The notes beneath the pieces are model-generated. The model was not told the DNA's origin, ran no database searches, and saw only the letters and a program-made list of their open reading frames with translations. DNA of 64,000 nucleotides, taken from the NCBI GenBank assembly GCA_903858015.1, contig CAIOGZ010000077.1, positions 1-64,000 on the forward strand, in the 5' to 3' direction. The stretch comes from an uncultured cyanobacterium (GTDB taxonomy: Bacteria; Cyanobacteriota; Cyanobacteriia; PCC-6307; Cyanobiaceae). The translations under genes were made by a program, and so were the position numbers. Positions 10,323 to 19,619 of the stretch are shown one piece after another; the first letter of the stretch is position 1, and each line of letters begins with the position of its first letter.

Positions 10323-10670
10323 ATGCGCATCCAACTCCGCGATCCGGCCAGCCGCCAAACCCTGGAGGAACTGGAGGTCGACAACCTGTCTGAACTGCCC
10401 CAGCCGGGTCGCTGGTTTGAGCTTGGCGGGCGCAGTTTCCTGGTGCTGCAACGCTCCCACCGTTACCACCTCCGCAATGGCCGCTATCAGCTCGCCGCGG
10501 TGGCCCTCGATGTGAAGCTCGAGCAACGGCCCGCCGATGCCAGGGCCTGGCAGGGCGGCTGGGTGATCGGTGATCCCAGTTGCCGCTTTAACGCCCTGTC
10601 GCCCCTGTTGCGCTGCGCGGTGCTACCCGAGGGTCCCTGTGCTTCCTGTGGCGCCTACCAACCCCGTTGA
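10323..10670 (+). CDS. DUF6464 family protein
   Basis: 115 residues from the ATG at 10323, 8 bp after the TerC-family stop; the same frame stays open further upstream, where it overlaps terC. The N-terminal part is beta-rich (RIQLRDPASRQTLEELEV). The C-terminus has the cysteine pattern CRFNALSPLLRCAVLP..GPCASCGAY, typical of the cyanobacterial DUF6464 family. Four cysteines suggest a metal site or disulfides. Function unknown; probably in an operon with the TerC-like gene. Confidence 0.85.
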   Translation: MRIQLRDPASRQTLEELEVDNLSELPQPGRWFELGGRSFLVLQRSHRYHLRNGRYQLAAVALDVKLEQRPADARAWQGGWVIGDPSCRFNALSPLLRCAVLPEGPCASCGAYQPR

Positions 10671-10915
10671 ATCGGGCCGGCCCGGGCCAGGGCCCTGCTT
10701 AGGGTGGGTACCAACCACGCCCCATCCCGATCGCTACCCCCTCCCCCGAACCGATTCGCCGCCAGCGAGCTGCGTCGACCCGCACCAGCACCCTTGCAGC
10801 TGGGGCCAAGGATGCATCCAACCCATCCACGCCAGCAAGGAGCGATCGGGTCGTTGGCGCCTCTGTCGGGCAATCGGCTGGGCCCGGCGAGGCCAAGCTC
10901 GGCCTCACCGCACCA

Positions 10916-12175
10916 GTGGCGGGCCTGGCCGTGGAATTCGAACGCCTCGGACTTTCCGAGCCCCTGCTCAAGGCGGTGGCGGCCAAGGGCTATCGCAGCC
11001 CCTCGCCGATCCAGTGCACCTGCATTCCGGCGGTGTTAGAGGGCCACGATGTGATGGCAGCGGCCCAAACCGGCACGGGCAAGACCGCCGGTTTCACCCT
11101 GCCGATGCTGGAGCGGTTGCGGCATGGCCCCCATGCCCGGGCCGGCCAGGTGCGTGCCCTGGTGCTCACCCCCACCCGCGAACTCGCCGCCCAGGTGGCA
11201 GAAAGCGTTACGGCCTATGGCCGCTACCTCGACCTGCGCTCCGATGTGATCTTTGGTGGCGTCAGCCCCAACCCCCAGATCAACCGCCTACGCCAGGGCA
11301 CCGATGTGCTGGTCGCAACTCCCGGGCGGCTGATGGATCTCCATCAACAGCGGGCCCTGCGCCTCGACCAGGTGGAGATCCTGGTGCTCGATGAGGCCGA
11401 TCGCATGCTCGACATGGGCTTCATCCGCGACATCCGTCGGATCCTGAGCCTGTTACCGGCCAAACGCCAAAATCTTTTGTTCTCGGCTACTTTTTCTCCC
11501 GAGATTCGGCGCCTGGCCAGCGGCCTCTTGCACCAGCCCGTGCAACTCCAGGCCAGCCCGGAAAATCAAGCGGCTCCCTTGGTGGAGCAGCTGCTCCATC
11601 CCTGTGACATGGCCCGCAAGGCCGACCTGCTCAGCCATCTGATCCGCAGCAATGACTGGCAGCAGGTGCTGGTGTTTTCCCGCACCAAGCATGGGGCGAA
11701 CAAGGTTGCCGAACGGCTGGAAAAAGAAGGACTCTCCGCCGCCGCGATCCACGGTAATAAGAGTCAGGGCGCCCGTACCCGTGCCCTCGCTGGTTTCAAG
11801 AGTGGTGAGGTGCGGGTGCTGGTGGCCACCGATATCGCCGCCCGGGGGATCGATATCCACCAGTTACCCCATGTGGTGAACCTTGACCTGCCCAACGTGG
11901 CCGAGGACTATGTGCATCGCATTGGCCGCACAGGCCGGGCTGGTCAGAATGGCCATGCCATTTCCTTGGTTGCGGCCGAGGAACACGAACTGCTGCGCGC
12001 CATCGAGCGGTTGGTGGGCTCTCCCCTGCCTCGCCAAGCGGTGCCCGGCTTCGAGCCCACCGTGCTGTCTGCCCCACCGCTCGATCTCAGTGGCGGCCGT
12101 GGGCGCCGCCGCGACGGCAGTGCTGTTGGTGGTCTACCCCAGCGGGCTCCTGCCCGTCGCGCCCGCGGCCGCTGA
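10916..12175 (+). CDS. DEAD-box ATP-dependent RNA helicase (RhlE-like)
   Basis: 419 residues from a GTG at 10916; a second GTG at 10931, just before EFERLGLSE, is an equally good start. All helicase motifs are present in order: GYRSPSPIQ (Q motif), AAQTGTGKT (I), PTRELAAQV (Ia), TPGRLMD (Ib), DEADRMLD (II), SATF (III), then [17 protein letters not shown] and [10 protein letters not shown] in the second RecA domain. The C-terminal 60 residues are basic and Gly/Arg-rich, as in the RhlE/CrhR-type group. It remodels RNA, for example structured mRNAs or ribosome intermediates, and such genes are often light- or cold-responsive in cyanobacteria. Confidence 0.95.
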   Translation: MAGLAVEFERLGLSEPLLKAVAAKGYRSPSPIQCTCIPAVLEGHDVMAAAQTGTGKTAGFTLPMLERLRHGPHARAGQVRALVLTPTRELAAQVAESVTAYGRYLDLRSDVIFGGVSPNPQINRLRQGTDVLVATPGRLMDLHQQRALRLDQVEILVLDEADRMLDMGFIRDIRRILSLLPAKRQNLLFSATFSPEIRRLASGLLHQPVQLQASPENQAAPLVEQLLHPCDMARKADLLSHLIRSNDWQQVLVFSRTKHGANKVAERLEKEGLSAAAIHGNKSQGARTRALAGFKSGEVRVLVATDIAARGIDIHQLPHVVNLDLPNVAEDYVHRIGRTGRAGQNGHAISLVAAEEHELLRAIERLVGSPLPRQAVPGFEPTVLSAPPLDLSGGRGRRRDGSAVGGLPQRAPARRARGR

Positions 12176-12336
12176 GCAGGGCCCACCAGCCGCTCAGCAG
12201 GGCCCCCTAAGCGAAGTTGGCTGGTAGACAGTTGGAGCACTGCTGCCGCAAGCCGCCCCATCTCTGCAGAAACGCAGTGAAAGTGACAGTTTCCTGGTTC
12301 AAGCTGGTTTGAAGTGACAAAGTTCTGATTCCCACC

Positions 12337-12561
12337 ATGCCCTACGAACCCGGCTCACCCGAGTGCCGCGTGCTGATCGACTGCAAAGCCCAGATCGAAG
12401 CCATGCTCCTCTCCCTGCAGCGGATTGACAACAGCTCTGAGATTCGCGACCAACTTGTCTCTGTTTATCAACAGCTGGAAGGATTACACGAGCGCCATCG
12501 CCGCCAACCCCAGGATCAGGAGGTGCCTACCTCACTTTTGCAACCCGTAACCGCTGCTTGA
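12337..12561 (+). CDS. Small conserved cyanobacterial hypothetical protein
   Basis: 74 residues, mostly helical and charged (SPECRVLIDCKAQIEAMLLSLQ), with two cysteines near the start. No domain is recognised. The codon pattern and spacing (161 bp after the helicase, convergent with fmt) support a real gene. Confidence 0.7.
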   Translation: MPYEPGSPECRVLIDCKAQIEAMLLSLQRIDNSSEIRDQLVSVYQQLEGLHERHRRQPQDQEVPTSLLQPVTAA

Positions 12562-12632
12562 TGGACGATCAAAAGTCTGGTCGATTAAATTATTGAGATG
12601 ATTGGTTGCGAACTATAGAATTAGCTTGTTGC

Positions 12633-13652
12633 TCAGCTGCCAAGCTGCTCACCCACCTTGAGGTTCAGTTGTTGCAGCAAGGCCGTGCCGCCAGCCGCCC
12701 GTTTACCTTCCAGTTGGCCCTGCCGCAGCAGCAACGGGCAACCGCCGGTTGAGATCACTGCCCCAACCCCCTCCACGACGGCAAGCACGGTGCCGGGAGA
12801 CCCGGTCTGGAGGCCCCCCCAATGGTCCACCAGGCTGCGGGCTTCGGGGCTGAGGTTATCCCGCAAGCGATGCACCAGGGGCTCGGTGGCTAGGAGTTTG
12901 AACCGCTGGCCCTGTCTCTGGGTCAGGGCCTGGGGAAACAGCCCCATCACCCGCCGGTGCACGTCTAGGGCGGCTGCGCTCCAGTCGATCTGGGCATCGT
13001 GCTTGGCCAGCAGACGGGCATAGGTCATCCCTTCGCTGGGCTGCTGCCGCACTCCCAACCGCGCCAACCGGTCGACCGCTGGCCCTTCCCCCACCGCAGC
13101 GATGCGATCGATGGCTTCCACCAGCAGCGAAGCGCTGAGCTGGGCCAGTCTTTCGGCTAGCTGCGCAGCATTGTCAAGCAGCCCCACCCCAAGCCGTTGC
13201 TCGATCAGCACCGGGCCGGTGTCGAGCCCCTCATCCATCGCCATGATCCCCACCCCGGTTTCGGCGTCGCCCTCGAGCAAACACCACTGGATCGGGGCCG
13301 CCCCACGCCAGCGGGGTAGCAACGAACCATGGGCATTCCAACAACCCAGGGGCGGCTGGTTCAGCACCTCAGGTGGCAGGATCTGACCGAAGGCCACCAC
13401 TACCGAGAGATCGGCTCCCAGGGCGGCCAGATTGGCTTGGCTGTCGAGTTCCCGTCGAATCCGCTCCGGGGTGAACACCGGTAGTCCCAGTTCCAGGGCC
13501 CGCGCCTTGATCGGTGCGGCGATCAGGTCGTTGCCCCTGCCGCGGCGACGATCGGGTTGGCTCACCACCCCCACCATTTCATGGCCCGCTTGCAGCAGCG
13601 CCTCCAGGCTTGGCAGGGCGTAGGCCGGCGTACCCCAGAACAGAACCTTCAT
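12633..13652 (-). CDS. fmt: Methionyl-tRNA formyltransferase
   Basis: 339 residues. It transfers a formyl group from 10-formyltetrahydrofolate to initiator Met-tRNA. The N-terminal formyltransferase domain shows LFWGTPAYALPSLEAL, then the catalytic region NAHGSLLPRWRGAAPIQ and the Asp-containing MAMDEGLDTGPVL. A C-terminal oligonucleotide-binding-like domain follows from about residue 210. It is the last gene of the minus-strand series after pmbA, 83 bp apart. Confidence 0.96.
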   Translation of the reverse strand: MKVLFWGTPAYALPSLEALLQAGHEMVGVVSQPDRRRGRGNDLIAAPIKARALELGLPVFTPERIRRELDSQANLAALGADLSVVVAFGQILPPEVLNQPPLGCWNAHGSLLPRWRGAAPIQWCLLEGDAETGVGIMAMDEGLDTGPVLIEQRLGVGLLDNAAQLAERLAQLSASLLVEAIDRIAAVGEGPAVDRLARLGVRQQPSEGMTYARLLAKHDAQIDWSAAALDVHRRVMGLFPQALTQRQGQRFKLLATEPLVHRLRDNLSPEARSLVDHWGGLQTGSPGTVLAVVEGVGAVISTGGCPLLLRQGQLEGKRAAGGTALLQQLNLKVGEQLGS

Positions 13653-13735
13653 GGCCGGCTTCGATCAGGCATGGAGCAGGATCAGCTGAGGCATGGGGCT
13701 GTTTAGGGGCATGGCGCTGGATGGGGGCTGCTGGA

Positions 13736-15127
13736 TCAGGCCTCGCCTGTTACTGCCAAACCCTCTACCCATACCCAGGGGCAAAGGCCATCTGGGGTTA
13801 CCTTGGCCTGCCCCTCAAAGCCCAGCAGCGTTTGCAGCACCGTGCGGATATCCCCCGCCACCGTGGCGGCCTCAATCGAGCGCTGTTCACCGTGGCGAAT
13901 CCACCAGCCATCAAAGGGCAGGGAGAAGGATCCCTGGCTGGCTTTCACACCGGCATGGAGGGCGGAGAGGGAGTCGATCAGCACCAGCCCTTGGTCGCCG
14001 TTGTGGCTGGCGGCAAGGCGGTCGAGACCCGAGGCACCACCATCGCTGCCAGGGGTTGGGCCCACTTCAAACCAATTAGCTCCCACCGATACCTTCGCCC
14101 CCATGCCCGCATGGCCGGTGGGTTCTACCCCGAAGGCCCGGGCGGTGGCCTCCGAATGGAGGAAATGGCTCAGCATGCCACCCTCCACCAGGCTGAGCCT
14201 GCGGGTAGGTGTTCCTTCACCATCAAAGCTGGAGGCACCGATATTGGCCGGGTGGAGTCCGTTGTCGTAGATCGATAGAAAGGGCACAGCGAGCTGTTGG
14301 CCCAGGGATTCACGGCTGCTGAGGCTGACCCCATCCAACACAGCTCGGGCGTTGAACAAACTGCTAAAGGCACCGATCAGATCGAGAAAGGCCTCGGGGC
14401 TGAAGACGCAGGTGTACCTGCCGGTGGGGATCGGCCCGTAGTCGAGGTGGGCGATGGTGCGCTCTGCTGCTTCGTTGATGCAGCCAGCCAGATCCAGATC
14501 GGCGGCACCATAGGCCAGCCGCACAGCTCCGCTGCTGCGGGGTTTGCGACCTGGTTGCTCAGCTAAGGCATAGAGATAAACACTGGCTGTGGTCAGTTGC
14601 TGCTGGCGGCAGGCCCCCTCGCTGTTGAGGTAAATCCTTTTGCTGCGGCGTTCCGCCAGCCCGTTGTAGGGGACGCTACTAAGGGCGCTGTGGCGAGCCA
14701 AGAGCTCAGCTTCGGCCTGCTTCAAGGTGGACAACAGGTTCAAGATGCCCAGCGATGGGCACAAGGGCTGCTCAAGGATCGGCAGCGGCGCCGTGGCCAG
14801 CGGCGAGAAGTTGGGCGTTTCCTGCGGATTGCCAAAGGCGCTGGCGGCCTTGGCTCCCTCCAGGGCGCGGGCCAGGCCGGCCTCAGATAGGTCTGTGGTG
14901 CTCGTGATCCCGATCAAATTGGCGTCGTTCCAGACGCGCACCGTGCTCGAACTGCGCTGGGCTCCCTTGAGTTGCTTGGCCTCTCCCCGATCCACTTGCA
15001 CCGAACTGTCGGTGCTGCAGCCAACCCCGATGTCCCACTGGCGAATGCCGGCTTGGTTGGCTAACTGGGCCAACTTGTCGCCCAGGCGGGCCGCATCAAG
15101 GCTGGATTGGTCGCTGCCGGAATCCAT
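13736..15127 (-). CDS. pmbA: PmbA/TldE-like peptidase-family protein
   Basis: 463 residues, TldD/PmbA family. Start LDAARLGDKLAQLANQAG.., with the family's central beta-rich region and DNGLHPANIGASSFDGEGTPT. It lacks the HExxxH zinc motif, as PmbA/TldE subunits do; the partner TldD is upstream and separated by a single base. In E. coli TldD/TldE form a heterodimer that cleaves unfolded peptides and processes microcin B17. Its substrate here is unknown. Confidence 0.93.
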   Translation of the reverse strand: MDSGSDQSSLDAARLGDKLAQLANQAGIRQWDIGVGCSTDSSVQVDRGEAKQLKGAQRSSSTVRVWNDANLIGITSTTDLSEAGLARALEGAKAASAFGNPQETPNFSPLATAPLPILEQPLCPSLGILNLLSTLKQAEAELLARHSALSSVPYNGLAERRSKRIYLNSEGACRQQQLTTASVYLYALAEQPGRKPRSSGAVRLAYGAADLDLAGCINEAAERTIAHLDYGPIPTGRYTCVFSPEAFLDLIGAFSSLFNARAVLDGVSLSSRESLGQQLAVPFLSIYDNGLHPANIGASSFDGEGTPTRRLSLVEGGMLSHFLHSEATARAFGVEPTGHAGMGAKVSVGANWFEVGPTPGSDGGASGLDRLAASHNGDQGLVLIDSLSALHAGVKASQGSFSLPFDGWWIRHGEQRSIEAATVAGDIRTVLQTLLGFEGQAKVTPDGLCPWVWVEGLAVTGEA

Positions 15128-15128
15128 C

Positions 15129-16562
15129 TCAGCGTCCCCCCACGGTGATCGTATCGACCTTGATATGGGGCTGGCCTACGGTGACATTGACACTGCCGCT
15201 GACCGAGCCGCAGAAACCGGCGGCCAGTTCGAGATCATTCGCGCACATCGAAATGCGGGGCATGACTTCCTTGGCCTCACCGATTAGGGTGGCACCCTTG
15301 ACTGGCTTTGTGATTTGGCCAGCTTCGATCAGGTAGGCCTCCTCAACCGCGAAGTTGAACTGGCCGGTGGGACCCACACTGCCCCCACCCATCGATTTGC
15401 AATACAGGCCTTGATCCACGGAGGCGATCAGTTCGGCTGGCGTGTGGGGCCCAGCGGCGATAAAGGTGTTGCGCATGCGGCTGGCGGCGGCGAAGGCATG
15501 GCTCTGACGACGGCCGCTGCCGGTGCGGGGATGGCCGGTGCGTAGCTCGCCGGCTCGATCACTGAGAAATCGTTGCAACACACCATTTTCGATCAGCACG
15601 CTGCGTTGGGGTTCCATACCCTCATCGTCCATGGCTAGGGAACCGAAGGCACCACTGCTGAGGCCCTCATCCAGGGCGGTCACGGCGGGATGGGCGATCA
15701 ATTCACCCACCTTTTTGGCAAACGGGGTGGTTCCCCGTTCCACCTGGGTGGTTTCCAATAGGTGGCCGCAGGCTTCATGGAAAATCACACCGCCAAAGCG
15801 ATTGGCCAACACAACCGGAAATTGGCCGGCTTGGACGTAATCGGCGTAGAGCATGGTGGCCGCACTGGAGCAGAGGTCGGTGGCGGAGGCTTCCCCATCC
15901 CAGTGGCGTAAATCATCCGGATTGTCAGTGCTGCCATAACGGCGGCTGAGGCTGGCCCGGTGATCGGCGTCGGAAGCCAACACACTGAGCCCTACGGTCT
16001 GATGCAACCGGATATCGCGGGCATGGGTGCCGTCGCTCGCCACCACCAGCACTTCCTGCCAGTTGCGCGCGTAGCTGCCGCGGCGGGATTGCAAATGGGA
16101 GCCATGGCGCTGGAGTTGGTTGGTGGCCGCCAACAGGTGGCCGCTGGCTTCGGTGAGGTTGGGACAGCTCTGCAGCCACTGCTGTTTGGTTGCCCCGTAA
16201 TCCCGTAGGCGCTGCAGGCCGCCGAATTGAGCGGAGCCAGCCGAGCTGGGCCGCTGCAACCCGAGCATGGCCAGGGCCTGGTCCAGCGCTGCGGCCAATC
16301 CGGCTTCACTGAGGTCGTTGGTCGAGACAAAGCCATCGCGGTTCCCCCGGAACACCCGCAGCCCGGCGCCCATGCCGAAGGCCGGGCTGACGCTGGTGAT
16401 GATGTCTTGTTCGGCGAGGATGGAAAGATGATCGACGTGCTCAAGAAACACTTCGACCAAGTCAGCGCCAGCGGCCCGACCGGCCGCCAATAGCGGTTCA
16501 AGGAGCTTGGACCAGGCTTCCGATTCGAAAGCCACCGCCGGAGAGAGATTGGATGGGGCCAA
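15129..16562 (-). CDS. tldD: TldD metalloprotease-family protein
   Basis: 477 residues. It contains the zinc motif HEACGH ([15 protein letters not shown]), which marks it as the catalytic TldD subunit. C-terminal motifs [18 protein letters not shown] and the C-rich end [11 protein letters not shown] match the family. It lies between acsF (3 bp away) and pmbA (1 bp away), so the three are likely one transcript with fmt. Confidence 0.95.
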   Translation of the reverse strand: MAPSNLSPAVAFESEAWSKLLEPLLAAGRAAGADLVEVFLEHVDHLSILAEQDIITSVSPAFGMGAGLRVFRGNRDGFVSTNDLSEAGLAAALDQALAMLGLQRPSSAGSAQFGGLQRLRDYGATKQQWLQSCPNLTEASGHLLAATNQLQRHGSHLQSRRGSYARNWQEVLVVASDGTHARDIRLHQTVGLSVLASDADHRASLSRRYGSTDNPDDLRHWDGEASATDLCSSAATMLYADYVQAGQFPVVLANRFGGVIFHEACGHLLETTQVERGTTPFAKKVGELIAHPAVTALDEGLSSGAFGSLAMDDEGMEPQRSVLIENGVLQRFLSDRAGELRTGHPRTGSGRRQSHAFAAASRMRNTFIAAGPHTPAELIASVDQGLYCKSMGGGSVGPTGQFNFAVEEAYLIEAGQITKPVKGATLIGEAKEVMPRISMCANDLELAAGFCGSVSGSVNVTVGQPHIKVDTITVGGR

Positions 16563-16565
16563 GGA

Positions 16566-17681
16566 TCAACGCACCGCCGGCTGGTACTGCTCGCTACGGA
16601 TCGGGGCCATCAGGAAGAGTTTGGCCATCTCCAACGCATTGGCGCCCCAGTAGGGCAGTTTCTTCAAGGCCTTGATCGGAGCAGGGGCACCAGAGGCGTC
16701 AGCGGCACTGAGGGCTTCGTTGTTGTGGACCAGGCGTTCGAGCCGCACCCAGAATCTGGGATTCTCCACATCGAGGACCACCGGGAAGACGCGGGCTGAT
16801 GTTTCGTTGGTTTTGGCAATCACGTACTTGTCGTACTCTCGGGCGTCGAGGCCTAGGGATTCATAGAACTCCTTGCGAGCAACATCACGGACGTACATGG
16901 TGGCGAATACCGCAAGCAAGAAGAAACGACACCAAAGCCTTGAGGTAAAGCCGCGAACTGTATCGGGCTGCGCCTTCATCAAGGCATCAAAGAAGTCACC
17001 ATGACGATTTTCATCCTGGCACCAATTTTCAAAGAAGTTAAAGATTGGATAGATTTTGCTTTCCGGATGCTTCTGGAGGTGACGGTAGATAGCGATATAA
17101 CGCCAGTAGCCAATTTTTTCGGATAGATAGGTTGCGTAAAAAATAAACTTTGGCTTGAAGTAGGTATAAGCTTTATTGGCGGTGAGGAAGCCAAGGTCCA
17201 ACTGCACTCCAAAGTCGGCCATGGACTTATTCAGAAAGCCTGCATGACGGGCTTCATCGCGAGCCATATGGGCGAAGCACTCAGCCAAAAGGGGATTCTT
17301 TTCTTTAATACGGCGGCTTAATTCTTTGTAAAGCAAAAATCCCGAGAATTCCGATGTGCAACTTTGCTCCAGAAACTCTACGAATACCTTGCGAGTTTCG
17401 GGATCAAGCTTATCGGCTGCACCAATAAACTCATCGGCCCGCACAAAATGGTGGCGATTGTAATCCTTGCGAAACTCCTCACAGATCGCCTCCAGCTCAG
17501 CTTCGTTGGGGCGCAGATCCATCGCCGCCATGGCGTCGAAATCTGTGGTGTAGAAGCGGGGGGTGAGGATCGTGTCCCGGGCGGGATCCTTAACAGCCGG
17601 TGCAGCGGGGCTGCCGATCGATGTTGGGGCTTGGCTTGACCCCCGGAGGCTGGGGGAGGCTGTGGCGGCGGGAGGCACCAT
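16566..17681 (-). CDS. acsF: Mg-protoporphyrin IX monomethyl ester oxidative cyclase
   Basis: 371 residues. It makes the fifth ring of chlorophyll (protochlorophyllide) using oxygen. Two di-iron ligand motifs are visible: [11 protein letters not shown]-type ([11 protein letters not shown]) and [13 protein letters not shown]. The first 40 residues are a Pro/Ser-rich extension, so a later start is possible. This is the aerobic cyclase of oxygenic phototrophs. It is followed 3 bp later by tldD. Confidence 0.97.
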   Translation of the reverse strand: MVPPAATASPSLRGSSQAPTSIGSPAAPAVKDPARDTILTPRFYTTDFDAMAAMDLRPNEAELEAICEEFRKDYNRHHFVRADEFIGAADKLDPETRKVFVEFLEQSCTSEFSGFLLYKELSRRIKEKNPLLAECFAHMARDEARHAGFLNKSMADFGVQLDLGFLTANKAYTYFKPKFIFYATYLSEKIGYWRYIAIYRHLQKHPESKIYPIFNFFENWCQDENRHGDFFDALMKAQPDTVRGFTSRLWCRFFLLAVFATMYVRDVARKEFYESLGLDAREYDKYVIAKTNETSARVFPVVLDVENPRFWVRLERLVHNNEALSAADASGAPAPIKALKKLPYWGANALEMAKLFLMAPIRSEQYQPAVR

Positions 17682-17758
17682 CGCGCGACGCGGCAGGGGT
17701 CAGGTGATTCCATGGTAAGGGTCGCAGCCCCGATACCGCTGGGACGTGAAGCCCTGGT

Positions 17759-18205
17759 TCAGTTTGGCCCCAGCCATTTTTGGCCATTCAACCGCTGGAC
17801 CAGCCGCGACACCAGCAGGGCCAGACTCATTTTGCGCTCGTCAATCAAAAAGGATTCCAGCAGGCTGGGTTCGGCGCCCGCCTCCGCCAAGGCCACGGTC
17901 TTGGACGACTGGATGTCGGCGGCGGTGAAGCAAAGCCAAAAGCGCCTGGCTCCGGGCAGCTCCCCCTTCACCATCCAGCAATTCGAGCCCACCACGGGCA
18001 TCGGCCCCTGCAGAAAACTGAGCTCCGGGGCGGGACCGCCATAGTTGCAGCATTCGCGGGCGATCGCCGGCAGCAGCAAATCGGGCACGAAACGCTCAAA
18101 GGGCTGTTCCTCCACGGCCGCAGGCTTGGGCTTGGCCGAGGCAGCGCCGGCTTTATCGGCTGGGGCGTCAGGCACGGGGCTGGAGGAACTAGGGCTCTCG
18201 GTCAC
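17759..18205 (-). CDS. DUF2996 family protein
   Basis: 148 residues. An N-terminal Ser/Pro/Ala-rich segment (1-35) is followed by the conserved core: PFERFVPDLLLPAIA, SNCWMVKGELPG, RRFWLCFTAADIQSSK, then ERKMSLALLVSRLVQRLN. The pattern matches DUF2996, found in cyanobacteria and plastids. Function unknown. It is upstream of acsF (77 bp gap) and could share its transcript. Confidence 0.88.
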   Translation of the reverse strand: MTESPSSSSPVPDAPADKAGAASAKPKPAAVEEQPFERFVPDLLLPAIARECCNYGGPAPELSFLQGPMPVVGSNCWMVKGELPGARRFWLCFTAADIQSSKTVALAEAGAEPSLLESFLIDERKMSLALLVSRLVQRLNGQKWLGPN

Positions 18206-18276
18206 CGGATCGCTGGGCGGTGGATGCTGCCGCCAACTCTAGGGATACCAGCGCTGCTTACTGCTCCCGCCGGGCT

Positions 18277-18885
18277 CTACCAGCTCTCCAAGCTGGGATC
18301 GCCCCAGTCATCACTGGGCGACATCGACTCAGCCATCGGCTGCGCCGCCCTTCCAGCCTGGTCAAGGTCCCTGGCCCAGGCCTGCCGTCCCACCCCCGAG
18401 CTGCCGCTACTGCGGCTGGCGCTCGATCCCGGTGGGGCAGCTGTGGAACCGCGTCGAACCACCCGGTAGGGCACCGACAGGGTGGGGGCAGGTTCGCCAG
18501 GCACCCGGCTGGGACCGGCACTGCTGGGTTGCTGCCAGGCGGCATCGTCGTGGTCAAAAGCTGGAGCAGCGCTGGCTCGAGCAGCGCGGTTGGCGGGCCT
18601 GGCCGCCCAATCCCGGGGCTCGCCCCGCCGCTCCGAGGCCTGAGCTTGGCTGCCATCGCCAGGCTCCTCGGGACGGAGACGCCGCCGTTGGGCCGGCCCC
18701 GGTTGCCGCAGCGCCAAGGCGGCGCCGCCGCCGCTGAGGATGGCGCCCGCCGCCGCCGCCGCCGCCATCCAGGCACCCAGCGGGAGCTGGGGAGAGTTCC
18801 AGGTGAGCAGCCGCAGCGCCAGCTTCGGGCCGGGATTCAGCCCGGCGATGATCAGCACGGCCAGCAACGGGGCCAGCAGGGGCAA
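18277..18885 (-). CDS. Small membrane protein, hypothetical
   Basis: 202 residues from a TTG at 18885; no better start codon is visible before the upstream ubiX stop, so the start is uncertain. Two hydrophobic helices are visible (LLAPLLAVLIIAGLNPG and WMAAAAAAGAILSGGG). The rest is Arg/Ser/Ala/Pro-rich and probably disordered. It falls between ubiX and DUF2996. No family recognised. Confidence 0.65.
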   Translation of the reverse strand: MPLLAPLLAVLIIAGLNPGPKLALRLLTWNSPQLPLGAWMAAAAAAGAILSGGGAALALRQPGPAQRRRLRPEEPGDGSQAQASERRGEPRDWAARPANRAARASAAPAFDHDDAAWQQPSSAGPSRVPGEPAPTLSVPYRVVRRGSTAAPPGSSASRSSGSSGVGRQAWARDLDQAGRAAQPMAESMSPSDDWGDPSLESW

Positions 18886-18908
18886 CAGCAGCAGGCGACG
18901 GATCAGGT

Positions 18909-19586
18909 TCAGGGCTCTGCGGGGGTGGTTTCGATGGCGGCACCTTGCCAGCGTTTCAGTGATCCGAGCTCCAATCCAAGGCTATCGAACACACGGATGA
19001 CCAAAAAGTCCACCATGTCTTCGATCGTTTTGGGCTGGTGGTACCAGGCCGGCACGGGTGGAGCGATGCGGGCGCCGGCCTCGGCCAGGCGGGTGAGGTT
19101 GCGCAGATGGACCAAATTCCATGGCAACTCCCGCGGCGCGATCACCAGGGGACGCCCCTCCTTGAGGTGGACGTCCGCAGCGCGCTCGATCAGATCGAGG
19201 GCCACCCCGGATGCGATCCGCCCCACGGTGCCCATGCTGGCCGGCAAGATGGCCATTCCCCGGGTGCGATAGCTGCCGCTGGCGATCGCGGCTGACTGGT
19301 CATTCCACCGGTGGCAGCGCATCGTCCCGATCCGGCAGCCGGTGCGGTCGCGCCAGAAGCGCTCCTGGGCCTCGGGATCGGAGGGAACCCGGATCCCCAG
19401 TTCCGCCTGCCAAACCCCGATCGCGCCGCGGCTGGTGACCATCTCGACCGCGATGCCCTCCTCAAGCAGCAGCTGCAGGGCCCGTTGGGCCAGGGGTTGG
19501 GCCGAGGCTCCGGATACGGCCAGCACCACCGGCGGATCTGCAGGGTTGGTGGGCAGCATGGGGGTGGTGGGGACGGATGGGCTCAA
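18909..19586 (-). CDS. ubiX: UbiX family flavin prenyltransferase
   Basis: 225 residues; an internal ATG at residue 10 is also a possible start. It makes prenylated FMN for UbiD-type decarboxylases. It shows the glycine-rich FMN site [13 protein letters not shown], the conserved [23 protein letters not shown], and the C-terminal [23 protein letters not shown]. These are diagnostic for UbiX. Confidence 0.95.
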   Translation of the reverse strand: MSPSVPTTPMLPTNPADPPVVLAVSGASAQPLAQRALQLLLEEGIAVEMVTSRGAIGVWQAELGIRVPSDPEAQERFWRDRTGCRIGTMRCHRWNDQSAAIASGSYRTRGMAILPASMGTVGRIASGVALDLIERAADVHLKEGRPLVIAPRELPWNLVHLRNLTRLAEAGARIAPPVPAWYHQPKTIEDMVDFLVIRVFDSLGLELGSLKRWQGAAIETTPAEP

Positions 19587-19619
19587 GAAGGAGCCTTTGC
19601 GGCAGTGGCTAGGGCTTGA